From Eumeta japonica (lineage: Eukaryota; Arthropoda; Insecta; Lepidoptera; Psychidae), in assembly GCA_005406025.1 (NCBI GenBank), contig BGZK01002035.1, positions 1 through 64,000 on the forward strand: a DNA stretch of 64,000 bases, given 5' to 3'. Shown here piece by piece: positions 44,808-57,499 of the stretch. Each line of letters starts with the position of its first letter. Position 1 is the first letter of the stretch. The notes under the pieces were generated by a model, which made no database searches, had not been told where the DNA came from, and saw only the letters and a list, made by a program, of their open reading frames with translations. The position numbers were made by a program, and so were the translations under genes.

Positions 44808-47800
44808 TATATAGCCGACATAAAAAAAAACTTCTTTGTTATACGGTATGAAACCGAGACAAGCGATATTTAGCTCGACTCGTCACACCGGAGTGAACTA
44901 AGACGACTCACTCGCTGACGGCTACATTCAACCTGCAGCTGCTAATACAAGGACACTCTTCACACAGTGTGCTGTTTTTAGGCCATGTAATAAAATATGT
45001 AGCTGTCACAATATAAAGAATGGCAAAAAAATAAGCAACCGCAATGAGCTTAATATAGCGAAAATCTGCTACAACGTTTACGTAAAAACTTCAAGCTCGT
45101 TCAAACACAGCAAGCCCTCACCAAAATATTCCGTTAAAAATAACCCCCAAAACGCTCCCAACAGGGAGCAAATGAAAAAAGTTTCTTCGTTACGAAACCG
45201 ACAAATAAAGTGGAAAATAAAATGAATAATCTAACAATAATACCTGGGAATTTACCTCCGCCGCGTGCTTTGGACACATTATTTCTCTCTCAGGAAATTT
45301 ATAACTCATTTAGGATACCCATTGAAAGTTCAGGATGAACCCAGCCTTTGTTGCGTATCTGGTTCCTTTGTTTATAAGATCGATTCGTACGCAATTTACT
45401 TTGAAATGATTAGTCGTAAGCCTGAGATAGAAGTCACGTCGCCCGCGACCGCGGACGGCCGCACTGACAGTTATAGCGATCGTTAGTTGCAGTCTACACT
45501 CCAAGTGCAAACAAATATCGAACGCTAATGGCGCTCTGCGTCGGTAACCAAACCGTCGGTAACCGGTAAGCGTCGGTTGTTGCGTTAGAATTATAAAAGT
45601 CCCCTGCTTGTCTAAAATCGTCATTTCAGATAAGGGCTAAATTTGAAAGCAAACCTAAGGACTGGATTCCGTTTCGTAATTTTACACAGTTATTTTAAGG
45701 AACTCAGCAAATGTTAGGGCATAAGAAATGGTTTAAAATCGTTTATTCTTTATATCCATCTTGTTAGCGAATAAACCGCACCGCCACTAGGTTACCGGAG
45801 ATTCTAAATCCGGCCTGTCACTCAAGATTTCAGCCACCAGCGCATATGTGCATTTGGACACTGAACGAGTGTTCGATATACCTTCGAACAGCCAATCCTT
45901 TTCTCTATTGTTCGTTCAGATTATACGCTGGCCAACAGGAAAGCTCTAACTCAAAATAAACATTATGCCATTTCTCTTTCGACGCCGTAAGGCCGGCGAA
46001 GTGTCAAATGTGCCGTCGGCGAAACACGGAATCTCCATTGTACGGGCTAAATTGTATGTAGCGCGTATCTGCGACCGGAACATCACTGACCTCGGGTCGC
46101 TTTGTATATTCTCCCCAGCGACTACACAATTAATTTTCTTTTCGTGCTGGAGACTTTTTTTGTAAACGCTCAGACCATTTTTGATGATATGGCGATCTGT
46201 TAGTTATTTCTTCTATACAACAAGAGTTCTTTTAAAAAATACTTTCATGTAGGAGATCTTTTTTTATATAAAATAAAATCAGTATCTTCATACGATTAAT
46301 AAACATAAAATTTTGCCGTTAGCATATATATAAAAAAAAAATCTCATAATATCGCAATGGAGTTCACTGTTATATAACTTAGCTAAGTTGATATCCAGAC
46401 TGTTTTCTGACAAACATCGGTAACCTTCGTCAGCATATTGGTGGACGAAAACTTCTTCAAGAAGGTTGGCACTGGCAGTCCCACATCAATCACGTTTGTG
46501 TTCCTGGTTAGCCGTTATTATTCACATTATGTTATGACTTTCAGGAGTAGTCAGGTAGCAATGGTCATCGTGCCATTGCCGAAAGATTTCTGGCCCAATC
46601 CTTTCCTTCCTTTTATTAACGTTCATAGTAAATTTTATTTCAAAAATTAATTATTAAACCACGTTTCTTGAATGCCATATTATTATCATATAATATAGCA
46701 GATTAGTGATCTTATAGTTATATGGCATAATTGTTATGTTGTGGAGTTAGATATAATGCTATTTTAGAGCTTGGTGAGCTAATTTTTTTTAATATTTCAA
46801 TCTTCTTTAAATCTTTAAACTAATATTCATCTAATTTAGTTGATCAAAAGCTATTGAAAATTTACATACGTGCATAAACGCATGCCCACACACTGAGATT
46901 ATTAGAAGTGTTCGGAATACATATACACATATATTTCTGTGATTACAAATAATGATTGCTATTTTTTTTTTTTTTATTGAGAAGTTATATCAATTAGTCA
47001 AGTCATTTTCGAAAAAATCAGAGATCACTTACTATTTTCTTTAATAGGCTACAGATTTTATAACTTGTAAAATCTATAGCGAACATGCAAAAAAAAATAG
47101 TACAATCGAATGAGGTTACATTTCAATTCCGTTTTCGTGTAATCTCAACTGTTTCAGCGTATCTTATACCGAAAAAGACTAAGGTATACCGCATTTTCTA
47201 TTCGCGCCCGCTTCAGCGAGCTCTCGGGGCGCAGGGCGTGAAGCGAGCTCGCGCAAAAAAGCTAAGCATTATGGCTACTGTTCTAAGATACCATGAATTA
47301 TTTATTATTTTCTCTCAGCAGGTGACGTCGATATTTTTCAGAGTTCCGCCTCGTGCCGTATAAATGAGACCTTGGACCATCGGGTTGAGAAGGAATAGTA
47401 GAAACGACATCTGAATACTAAATTCCATTATTCTAAAGTTCTTATTTTTATAATTTAGCTGATTGGAAATTTCTTCTTCGATGTTTTCAAACATGGCAAA
47501 TGGATATTTGTAAACATTTTCGATAACAATGGCATATTCATGCAGCAAGCCTCAGGCTTAAGAGTTCAGACACTGACTTCGTACAGAAGCAGTTTTAAGT
47601 TGTTTTATGACTTAAGTTAGACACTCATCGTTCATTTTAGTCATGGCTAGAGATGGTCAGGCACCCAACACCCGACTATAACTGTTCTAAAGAGAATAAT
47701 TAACTTATTTATAAAAATCAGTTTTCGTGTGTTTGTGGTCGTAACACACAAAAGTAATCGATCAATCAAACAGCTTGAAACTAAAATTTCTAACCGATTA

Positions 47801-47930
47801 CAAAAATTTTTCTGCTCATAAAAAGCCACACTATCCCCTAGTCGTATTTCTTTACTTTGTTTTGATACTAGCATTTGCTTTGACATCGTACGAATCGAGA
47901 CCGTAACCTGTAGCGGTACTGATATATCCG
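44808..47930. other. No gene identified
   Basis: Three kb with many short frames (60-104 codons) and no recognisable domain. 45400-45600 is GC-richer and unique-looking (CACGTCGCCCGCGACCGCGG). 47200-47255 has 'AGCGAGCTC' words repeated in direct and inverted form (CAGCGAGCTCTCGG ... GAAGCGAGCTCGCG). 46665-46725 holds an imperfect ATGCCATAT/ATATGGCAT inverted pair. Confidence 0.35.
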
Positions 47931-47934
47931 AAAC

Positions 47935-48015
47935 AGTGCGGGACCTGAATTAGAATCAAGTTGGGAGAGATACTGGGACCAGAATTAAAAGCGGGAACGC
48001 GATTGAGGTTGGTAG
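47935..48015. repeat. Degenerate purine-biased tract
   Basis: 'GGGACCTGAATTAGAATCAA', 'GTTGGGAGAGATACTGGGAC', 'CAGAATTAAAAGCGGGAACG', 'CGATTGAGGTTGG'. The complementary style of tract (pyrimidine-biased) lies inside the nearby Helitron at 48.42-48.56 kb. Confidence 0.5.
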
Positions 48016-48358
48016 AAACAACGATCAATTTAAAAAGTGAAGGAATATTTCTTCACCTTCTTTGTCTACGCAGACTAAGCAGCGGGCGGAAAGTCTTATA
48101 ATAATGAATAAACAAAATACTATTTATTAATATGCTGTGATAGTTAATATAAAAGTGACGAAAATAGTGACGAAAAGCTTTTCAGAATCATAAGAAAATG
48201 TACTAAATAATTATAAATTCGTAGAGAATCTGACAGTGTTTTATTTTATCAATAATAGTTGCGAATCTTACATAAATAATTTCTAGTTTTGTTTTTCATC
48301 TAAAACCTTCGCCGATATTCCCTAAAAAACTTTATTTAACATTTAAATTATATTATTA

Positions 48359-48950
48359 CTAGCTTTTGCTCGCGGCTCCGTACGAGCGGGTATAAAATAC
48401 TTCATTTAGTTAACCATGATCCCGACATTATTTTTGCTTCCGCTATCAGTCCTGGCTCCGCTTTTGATTCCAATTTTGGTCCCAATCTAGATACACAACG
48501 AAGCATTTCAACTTTTATATCGAACGATGACGTCATCTGCCACAATCTCGGTCTCGGTCCCGTTCTCAATTCCATACCAGAAAAACCCATATTCTTACAC
48601 CGAGAATACATGTGGCAAAATTTTTCTTATGAAATGATCTCACTTAGGCCCTTGGTCCTGACCCCGGTCCTGCTCGCGATTACCGACACAGAGCCGATAT
48701 TGAACTTGAATCTCTTTTGAACACTGCTGCTACCAATAATCAATCCGCATAAGTAAAGTATTCTTTCTACGATCACACCAGCCAAGTCGCCAGGAAAAGT
48801 CAGTATATTTATAAATTATAGCCTATGTGTTTCTTTGATGTATAAACTACATTATTGTATAGTTTCACATAATTCTGTTCAACCGTTAAAGCGTGATTGA
48901 GCAACGCACATCCAAACATATAAACTTTCACATTTATAATATTAACAGGA
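48359..48950 (-). mobile_element. Non-autonomous Helitron, 592 bp
   Basis: On the minus strand it starts TCCTGTTAATATTATAAATG (48950 downward) with a host A before it. It ends 'CGCTCGTACGGAGCCGCGAG', 'CAAAAGCTAG' (48359) with a host T after it: Helitron-type TC...CTAG ends inserted between A and T. The sequence before CTAG can pair weakly as a short hairpin. The interior has a pyrimidine-biased degenerate tract on the plus strand (48420-48560: TCCCGACAT... GGTCTCGGTCCCGTTCTCAA). The 69-codon minus frame inside is incidental. Confidence 0.8.
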
Positions 48951-49668
48951 TTTATATTATGATAAACATTAGTATTACTATAAATATTAGTATTGTTATA
49001 GAAAAAAATTCAACACATAGCAATAAGAAACAATAAAAGGTGTTTACAATACGAGATATTTGTTTCAGATTTGAATTATACCCTATTATGATACTTAAAA
49101 GTGCAATCTAACACAAATACGCCCATGTTACACCAAAATGCGGGAGTTTACTATTTTATTTTTATATCACTGTGTTTAAGTCTTTTCGTCTGAGTAGGAA
49201 TGTAATGAAAGCATCCTCTGACGGAAGAGCTTTCTGAAAAGTAGTATTATGAAGTAGTGACGCTTGAGGTTTCGTCTGGGTCAATGTAACAAAAATCATT
49301 ATTTTAACTTAAGTACCACCCAAGACTACCGAAGAGTTCTATGAAATTATTTATGAATTTTTTTAAACGTGAATGCAGAAAATTAAACACCGTTAGAAAA
49401 GCTTCCCGCGCTAAAAAAAAACTATCTATTATCTATATATAATATATATCTACTAAAGCCAGGTTAAGGGGGTAACATAATTGAGTTGTTGATTCTTTAA
49501 ATGATAATATGACGTTTGGGCATCCATGAATCACCATAAAAGAACTAGGCCCGAAGGAGCTCTTTTCTTTATTGTATTTTTGAACCATCGGCAAATTTAT
49601 TTTATCTGTCTACAAGACTGTGTTAACGTCTAACATTAAATAAAAAAGATTTTTCTTTTTTAAGTTCA
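48951..49668. other. No gene seen
   Basis: AT-rich, no feature recognised. Confidence 0.4.
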
Positions 49669-49713
49669 TAATCTTTTCATAAGATCGTAATGAACGACCT
49701 TATGAAAAGATTA
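49669..49713. repeat. 20-bp hairpin, one mismatch
   Basis: TAATCTTTTCATAAGATCGT (49669-49688), loop AATGA, then ACGACCTTATGAAAAGATTA (49694-49713). A single mismatch in 20. Confidence 0.9.
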
Positions 49714-50450
49714 CCTCTCAAAAACGTTTTGTGCGCTTTCATTATCCAAGTCTCAATTCATGTTGGTTTCAACGTGTAATGAATTCCGATCCCAAGAGGA
49801 TTGTTAAAGAATACCCAAATGACAGCCACGCACTGATGACATCGGAAGAAAGTTATAAAATTCATTAGGTCAATGTAAAGTCAAAGAGATTTTTTTTAGT
49901 TGTAGATTTCGTATTGCCTGTATACGCCATGCAAAAAAAAAACACAAAGAAATTCTAATAAAATATTTATGAAGACTTCAAGAACAACACTTTCTAAAAG
50001 TATTTTAGGTATTTGCTACATGCTTAGCGCTCAAATCTTAGGCGATAATTCTTTGCTTTTAGTTAACTAATATAATTAGCGAAGTGACACAGAACTTATT
50101 GTGTATTACGGCGATGGGGAAAACAAAATTTTAATTCAAGTAAAATTCTAATGGGTTTAATAAAATTCCGAGGACTTATAGAAATCGCTAGTAGCTTAAA
50201 TAAAATGCTGGTGTGCGTTCGCCCAGTAAACACGTCTCTAGCGATGGCTGTTAACGCAAATGGTGACGGAAAGCATCATTAATAAATTTCACTTCAGCAA
50301 ATATCTTATTTAACCTTAAAGTATATAATTGAAAGCGTAAGGTGATAGCAAACCGTCTCATAGAATTCCTGATAAAACAATTAGCCTGATACTTTGGCAA
50401 CATCTCGTGTATATGGGCTATCTTCCAAAATAAAAGGTTCGCTTTATGAG
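49714..50450. other. No gene seen
   Basis: AT-rich, no feature recognised. Confidence 0.4.
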
Positions 50451-50454
50451 CGAT

Positions 50455-50760
50455 AATAGCGGAGTTGTTAACAATGTTGTCTTCGACGCAGTAAGCACCG
50501 TGTTCGAGTCACGATGGCTGATGAAAAACACATAGATTGATTTTTCCATGACTCGTCAAAGGTGAATCGATCAATGGGTTTTGAAATTGAATCAAATTAG
50601 GCCACTCGCTCCGTGCCTCGGAGGGGGCCTACAGCCGTCGATACGGCACTTTGTTACGATATCGTCATCGGCTACCGACCCCTACTAAGTTAGCGCGCGA
50701 CGCTGACGGACCAGGCTTATGCATCTGACTGTGGTGAGCATGCCTAAATAGCGGGGCCGC
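50455..50760 (+). mobile_element. SINE-like relic
   Basis: A B box-like GTTCGAGTCAC (50502-50512) is followed by 'CACTCGCTCCGTGCCTCGGA', 'GGGGGCCTACAGCCGTCG', 'ATACGGCACTTTGTTACGAT'. The block CTCGCTCYGYGCCTCGGAGGG...GCCGTCGG marks a common lepidopteran SINE/repeat body; a second decayed copy is at 57.38-57.49 kb. The A box is not clear. Confidence 0.5.
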
Positions 50761-50998
50761 AAATCCTGACACTAGCACAGCATTACGTGATATGTGCTAC
50801 AGCCTTATGTAAAATAGAATAAGCTTGCCACTCGGGTACGTAACTGGGAGCTGTTATATCAATTCGATATGTACTATGTATGTATATATTATAACCTTGT
50901 ACATGATGTATCTTCTAATTTATTTATTCATTATATTCCTTTGTAAGTATTGGTCTGTAGTTATTATTTTTTTTCTAACTCATGCCCATATTAATATA
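50761..50998. other. No gene seen
   Basis: A 94-codon plus frame (50825-51109) starts here and runs into the Helitron end. It has no domain and is incidental. Confidence 0.35.
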
Positions 50999-52195
50999 CT
51001 AGATTTTGTCTGCGGCTCCGCCCGCGTAGGCGTAAAATGTATTCCTTCATCTTATTCATGTCGAATTTTTTTTTTATATAGGGCCAATTTATACGCATTG
51101 ATGATATAACCACAGCCCCTGTATATTTGTAGCTATTGCATTTACATGGTTGATGTTTTTTAAAGCAATATAAAGCGACAGTTTAAAAATTGTCGGAAGG
51201 TAAACATAATCCATACCTACTGATTTTTTGTACATTTCAGTTTACACATAATATCACTATTAATTAAAATAAAAATCTGTCCAGCTATTCTCTAGTAATA
51301 AGTTTTCGAACAACTATGTATGTAATGTGTAATGTATGTAAATTGGAACTAAGTATTCTTTATGATGATCTCACTAATATGTATTATAGTTATTATAAAC
51401 GCTATAGTTTGTAAGGATAGATAGGTACGCAAATATATGATGATTGATGGTAATGCAAAAGTTATAGGTGGCTACTGCAATATAATCCTATAAACTATGT
51501 TAAACGATTTATTTTGGTCTTTATAAACACGTAGATTTTGCGATTTAGAAACGCATGAGCAAGCCACATATAGCTGGCCATGAGAAAAAACATTGCGTGC
51601 TCAAATGTATGCCTGCTACCTTTATGGTCTGACCCTGCCGCCGGACCGCACCATAATATCGCGCACTCGTTTGTCTATCGTCATAACTATTCAAATATTT
51701 GGCCAAATGATGTAGTTTAAAAGACAACTACTATACAAATACAATCTACTTTAAACACCAGATGCGATAAAAGTATTTAGAAAGAAAGTTAGAAATAAAT
51801 TATCAATTATTATTGTATTTATGGTTCACTATTTTGGCAATAATGGCTTACAAATAAAAGATAGATATATGCTGTCGGGGATTTTTGTAGAACTATTTAA
51901 GATAAACATTTCCATTATACATTATATACGTGTAATTCCAACGGTTTTTGCGGCGCACGCCAGATTAACAGATGACAGATTTTTTTCCTACTTACTTGAC
52001 ACTTATCATTATATTTTGGATAGGTGACAACTATATCTTTATAAATTATACCCTATATGTTATTCTGATGTGTGAGCTATATATTATTGCACAGTGTCAT
52101 CAAAATCCATTCAGCAGTTTTTGCGTGAAACAGCAACAAACACCCATCCATCCATCCACACTTACAAACTTTCGCGATTATAATATTAGTATAGA
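50999..52195 (-). mobile_element. Helitron, ~1.2 kb, internally deleted, with helicase remnant
   Basis: Minus orientation. The 5' end TCTATACTAATATTATAATC (52195 downward) is preceded by host A. The 3' end '...GCGGGCGGAGCCGC' (hairpin GCGG/CCGC), 'AGACAAAATCTAG' (50999) is followed by host T. TC start, CTAG end, hairpin 9-12 bases before it and A|T insertion all fit Helitrons. A piece of Rep/helicase C-terminus on the same strand (51472-51727) shows it derives from an autonomous copy. Most of the Rep-helicase ORF is missing. Confidence 0.88.
51472..51727 (-). pseudogene. Helitron (Pif1-type) helicase C-terminus
   Basis: The minus frame starts with '...RRQGQTIKVAGIHLSTQ' (motif region normally 'INKSQGQ'). 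After a one-base frameshift in a T run near 51590, it continues 'CFSHGQLYVACSCVSK', 'SQNLRVYKDQNKSFNIVY', 'RIILQ' and a TAG at 51472. 'FSHGQLYVA.SR' is the Helitron helicase motif VI, which binds the ATP phosphates in active enzymes; here SRV has become SCV. With the frameshift and the missing N-terminal domains it is non-functional. Confidence 0.88.
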
Positions 52196-53030
52196 TATCA
52201 ATATTTTGTGCACGTCAGCAACAAATTTAATATACCACATATGTTAATGTTTCTTTTCGACATTCTCCTTTCTCTGCTGAACATTCAAAACGTGAAACAT
52301 CGCGATAGAAAAAGATGAAAAACAACGAATGGGGGAAGGGAAGGAATTGAGAAGTACGAACTATTTTTCGGAATCTCTTGATTTTTTTTTTCACTCTCTC
52401 CGCCGTAGTCGTTTTTATTTTCTTGTGTCGTGATCTTTCATAATTTTAAAAAATCAGCTAACAAAAGAAAATGTCTTAAATAAACGTACACGTAGTTTAC
52501 CAAAAAGATCGAATTCCTAGCGTACAGAAATAATAGTACGCAGTTAAATTGAGGAGATGTGTGAGAAGTTAATAATAACTAAAAGCCTGTACTAAAAAAT
52601 AAAATAGATGGTGAGTTATGTACGTCTACAAAAGTGGTAACTATTCACGACACAAATACGACATGGCAACTGTTTAGTGATAGGGAATCAGATCACGAGA
52701 AAACACAGTAGCAATTAATTCACTGCTAATCGATTAAGCCCACCCACGGATATTTCTTTGAATTTTGAACGAAATTAATTGATTCGCATCCAAGTTCAAA
52801 TTATTTGGCGAATGGTAACCATCGAGTTTCGAGTGAAATTATTGCCTATGGACATGGAAATGAGAAAACACCACAATGATTGGATAGGTATTTTGGTAAT
52901 ATTATGTAAGGTAACACACAATAAACAAAATGGTAATGTTTTTTTTCAATTGAAGTCATTAATATAAAACTTAATTGCTGGTTTGAAATTATTTAATGCT
53001 TATACTTCAAAATACAATCTTTTTAAGATT
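52196..53030. other. No gene seen
   Basis: AT-rich; no feature recognised. Confidence 0.4.
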
Positions 53031-53034
53031 TGAA

Positions 53035-53470
53035 AATTGAGAAAAAAAAGATTTATCTTCCAGAACAATTTTAAACTCTTCGTTAATTTCATGGTGCAAT
53101 ACTCAAAAACGTGTTTGCTAATATATTTTCCAACTTTAAAAGAAGGTAAGTCCAAAAAACCTTTAAAATATCATGAATCCCATTGTAATTCATCGATTCG
53201 TTTACAAATAATTTTAAAAACATATTTCGAAATTCCAAAAATCGATCCGAAGACGAATTTGAAAGTTATTAAAAAAATAAACCTTTTTTTGAGACTTTAT
53301 CGATAACTTTCGAACGATTCAACCGATTTTGATTCCATTTGTGGCATTTAAGACTGTTTCTTAAGCACAAAAAGTTAGACAGAAATCTAAAAACCGATCC
53401 AATGATAAATTTAAATGTATCTTTGAAAAACGATCATTTTTTTAGCAAAAATTTAAAAATATATACTTTC
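53035..53470. repeat. Possible repeat with recurring 'CGAT...GATTTGAAAGT/AAAACGAT' blocks
   Basis: Two diverged blocks: 'AAATCGATCCGAAGACGAAT', 'TTGAAAGTTATTAAAAAA' (53238-53276) and 'AAACCGATCCAATGATAAAT', 'TTAAATGTATCTTTGAAAAA' (53391-53430), each preceded by a 'TTCGTTTAC/TTTCGAACG' word. The spacing is about 150 bp. The style resembles the middle of family A, but I cannot show homology. Confidence 0.35.
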
Positions 53471-55528
53471 GCTTGCGTACTCTGCAAGTAGGTCCGGTTG
53501 CTGAGCATCATCACCATTAAGCATCAGTAAATTTAAACGTTCGTCTCTTAATTTAAAAAATTGACAAAACAACAAACGATACAGATTGCTGACGAAACGT
53601 GTCTCAAAGACGGGACGTTCAAATCGAGTATCGGAGCAAAACCGTATAGAACTGAACACAATAATTACACGCGAAACACAAGGGAGCTTTTATTTAATAG
53701 AAGCTTACAACGAAAGCTCGACTTCGTCTTACGTACTTACGTATTTGAGTTTCTCGAATACAAACACTACCAGTTACCTTGTTAGGCACAAACAGAAGGC
53801 AAAATTAACACAAAATTGGTGTTTGAAACGTGATATTGTTGGCACAATTTCTATCCTTCTGAAGTTACAGGAATAAATGATTCGATCTACCTCGTTATAC
53901 AAAACATTGGTATTTACGAACCGTCTTCATTAAGGCACAGTCTTGTTGTACGATAAGGTTTTTAAGATTTTAATTTATATATACTGATGCATAGCGGAAA
54001 ATGAGGTACTTGTTGATATCCTATGATTTGCATTCACGCTTCTTGTCGAAATTTTGATGGTTTTTAATAGTGACGCTTTGAGTTACGTCATCGGATTCGA
54101 TTTATTGATAGACTGAGACATAAAAAAACAATACGATACCTAGTGATACTTTAAAAAGAAACATTTTAAAAGAGTCTAGGACAATGGACAGAATCAAACA
54201 AATGAACAATTATAAAATAAGATATTGATTATTGTGCGTAGTAAATTGTGTGCCATAAAAAAGACAGACCTGCTGTTCGCGAATATCAATCAAAATTCGG
54301 GTCTATAGACGTGGATTTAAGTACTAGATTTCTTCTTCTAAGAACTATTCGTTATCAAAATAAGATTTAAAACAAATTTGAAAAATAGAGGTCCTATGGT
54401 CATTCTTTTGTTTTAATTAACTCTATCACTTACTTTAAGAAATCTACGGTTGTAGAAGCAACGTAAAAAGTATTAAACTAGTAACATAAGAAGAATAAAG
54501 ACTAAAATTAAACTAAAAATATAAAGGATTTACAACAAAATTTAGGAAACACTTGTTAGTAACATAATAAGTAGTAAAGAATAGAAATAATGGTTTTCAT
54601 TAATATGTTACGTGAAATTGATAAACTAACGTAATTATCTTGAGGGATAAACTCGTAGAAATAATTTGGCACGAATTGTTTAAATTTAGTACATACATTG
54701 TGTTCATTTTTTGTTTCTTAGTTCGTTACCAACATAACCGCGTCTGTTCAGATTGTGCAAAAGTTTTAATTAAACAAACTGACAGTAGTTAAACGATGAG
54801 GACCCATCGTACGCACTGAGTGACCACTAAATTGATGTAACCAAGTTTGGTTGATATTTTTGTTCAAGTTGTCAACATCTTTTATGCTCTAATTTTTGTT
54901 TATTATTGTTGGTTATTACTTAATTACTGATAAACGTTTGGATTAAGGATCATACGTTGGTGTGTTTTGTTTTTGTTTGACGTAAAACAGACATATATTA
55001 AAGCTACTTTTGACGGTTCTGTATATATGGAAAAAAATGAAACCTTTATAATTAGACTTACACATTTGTTTTTCTATTTGTTCATGTGTTTGTATGCCAA
55101 AGGCATATTTTTTAGTGATTACTATTGCTATAACTTGCAATTTAACAATTTGCACAAACCATTAAGATACCTATAAGTAAAAAAAACTTATAAATTAATT
55201 TAAATCATAAATAAAAAGCAAATCAAGAAATTGAATAATTTTTAGTTTGTATACCTTGGATTAAATCCTTATAGGATAACTTCATCGCCTATCGGTTCTT
55301 CTGTTTCCTGTCATTGCGATTTTTCTCTGTATGCTGTCAATGTATGGAGGTATCGAATTGAAATTAACATCAAATACGTGGTTTAAGGTCCCTTGAAGGT
55401 TTAAAAAATCAAGAATCTTAATCAACACAATTAAAAATACGACTATTTCATCGCAAATTTTGACACCCGCAAATAATCAAAACTCACAAGCACAGTACTT
55501 TTCGTTGACCTAGAATCACACTGCTACT
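53471..55528. other. No gene identified
   Basis: Overlapping 68-96 codon frames at 53453-53876 on both strands give no domain. The remainder is AT-rich. Nothing else is recognised. Confidence 0.4.
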
Positions 55529-55593
55529 ATGACACCTTGCTTCATTGATCTAGAATCATAAAATGATTCTAGATCAATAAAGCAAATTGTCAT
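55529..55593. repeat. 31-bp hairpin with 3-nt loop
   Basis: The left arm 55529-55559 (core ATTGATCTAGAATCAT) and right arm 55563-55585, extended to 55593, pair at 28 of 31 positions around the loop AAA. A third partial copy, GTTGACCTAGAATCAC (55504-55519), lies just upstream in direct orientation. Confidence 0.88.
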
Positions 55594-55820
55594 GGACAAG
55601 TAAAAGAAAAAAATCTAAAAATCGTTAAATTGTGGTTATATTATTTTTTGCAGTTACGGTTTGGCGTCTCTAGTTAACTATAATTAATAACTAGTTTTGT
55701 ACGGAACTCTCAGGGTGCGAATTTTGTTGGCATTTGAGACGGTTTTGCTCTTTTTCTCAATTTTGGTTGAATTATTTATTAATTTCAGACTTAGATTTAC
55801 CCGGAAAAGTACTGTAATCC
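55594..55820. other. No gene seen
   Basis: AT-rich, with a 'TTTTGTACGGAACTCTCAGGG' type word (split: TTTTGTACGGAACTCTCAG, 55694-55712) that looks like the end of a family D-like repeat. Confidence 0.35.
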
Positions 55821-55824
55821 CTTA

Positions 55825-55960
55825 ATGGGGTTCCGTACGTTCGAATGAAAAAAAAGGAATCCTCATAGGATTATTCGTGTGTCTGTCTATTCGTCTGTCA
55901 CAGCAATCTAATGGACTTACAAGTGGAAAAGCTGGTACATATGAATTTTCGTCAAAAATG
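55825..55960 (+). repeat. Repeat relic with GTCTGTCT motif
   Basis: 'GGGGTTCCGTACGTTCGAAT', 'GGAATCCTCATAGGATTATT', 'CGTGTGTCTGTCTATTCGTC', 'TGTCACAGC'. This word series occurs at the ends of a common lepidopteran repeat. Only this part is present. Confidence 0.5.
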
Positions 55961-57265
55961 GACCTGTAACGTACACGAATGAAATTCCAATATGATGTTC
56001 ACTTTCAGAGAAGCAAAAACAAAATGAAAAAGAAAACGTTTGCATACTGCACCGTTCACAACAATTAATATAGCTTGTTGTAGCGATCTCAAAATATAAT
56101 TTTATCTTATGATATAAAAATAAATCTTGTCTCTGAAATAAATGATCCGAAAATTAAAAAAATCAGAAAATGCTCTTCACTCATAGATTATGTACAGAAA
56201 AATCTATAAGAATTCAGTGGCCTTAAAAAAACATTGCAAATCTTTAGTTGAAATAAACAAATTCAGGTCAGATTTAAAAAGCACATGATAGATAACATAT
56301 CTATCTTCTCCACACAAGTTCAATTTGCACTTTTTTAGTTTTTATGAAGTGCACATGCTAGTCTAACCGATATAAGTCGTGGGTTTATCCTCTAAAGTCA
56401 TGCGCACATAAAAAACTCTTGATTTTTGTCTTAATTAAGAAACTGCTAAATATCGTGCTTATTTTAAAAAATATATATTGTAGCAAATTTTAAATTTGTG
56501 AGTTTATATAGTATATTCATATATCATAATCAAAAATACAAGTAAATTATTTTGTCCCATCACTCATTTCTAACAATCCGTATATATTTTCTTGTGTCAC
56601 ATATAATTTTCGCTAAAACTACATCTAGATCAGTATTTATAAAGCAATGTACTAATCCTGACCTTTCTTTCTAACATTCAGATAAGCTCAGAACGGTACA
56701 ATCAGAGGCAATAAATTATTCTCACCCACATCGCAGTCAATTGTATCTTTTTCTCGGTGTACTGTAGTAGAGAAAAATTTATCCAGCCATTGCACGGACG
56801 CTTACCCTTTGTTTACCGGGCTTATTTTCAAGGCAGAGCTTTCGGCAACAACACTTTAGGATAATAAAGACAACTTTCAGGATTGCCCGAGGAGAATGTG
56901 GGAGATAACACGAAAAAAATACATTGAATTTTTTAAGATTTTATCGGGAGGGCGAAATACAAGACTTTACTTTTATCTAAATTCAGGAACGTGTGCGCAT
57001 AATCTTACATTGTTCATCGCGAATGCTTAGTAAGTAGTAATGAAGTTTTTAACGGACTTGTAGTGCAAAAGTTTGCTTCTAATCTAGGATAAAGTCTGGT
57101 GCGGATTGTTGAAATAAAGAAATGTCACTTTAATAGAATAAAAACAATAAAAATGCTATAAGAAGACTCAAAAATTTTAGTGGTGTACTTATTGAAACAC
57201 TATAAAGTATTCATGATAAATCTTTGGCATAATTGAAATATATAATGCGATTTGTGAGATTCAAT
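55961..57265. other. No gene seen
   Basis: AT-rich; 56690-56910 is a slightly GC-richer, unique-looking stretch. No coding or RNA signal. Confidence 0.4.
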
Positions 57266-57379
57266 ATATACGACATCAACCAAGAGGTTGGTGCTGCGTT
57301 TATGAATCAAAAGGTGCCAACCACGGATTGATTAATATCAAAAAGAAACTTATTAAACCTTCATTAATTACAATGACTT

Positions 57380-57490
57380 TTTAAATAAAATTACAATGCA
57401 CTCGTTCTGCGCTTTGGAGGGCATTTTAAGACGTCGGTCTGTGATGATCGGTAGCAGCCGACCAGCACTAGGCCGGTGCGGAAAACTCAA
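57380..57490 (+). repeat. SINE-like relic
   Basis: 'CACTCGTTCTGCGCTTTGGA', 'GGGCATTTTAAGACGTCGGT', 'CTGTGATGATCGGTAGCAGC' matches the body block at 50.59-50.66 kb. The head upstream (57280-57380) is too decayed to show pol III boxes. Confidence 0.5.
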
Positions 57491-57499
57491 AATACAAAA

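Noticed and set aside
50480..50520. Possible tRNA gene
   Set aside because: Only a B box-like GTTCGAGTCAC is seen; no A box or cloverleaf. It fits a SINE relic better.
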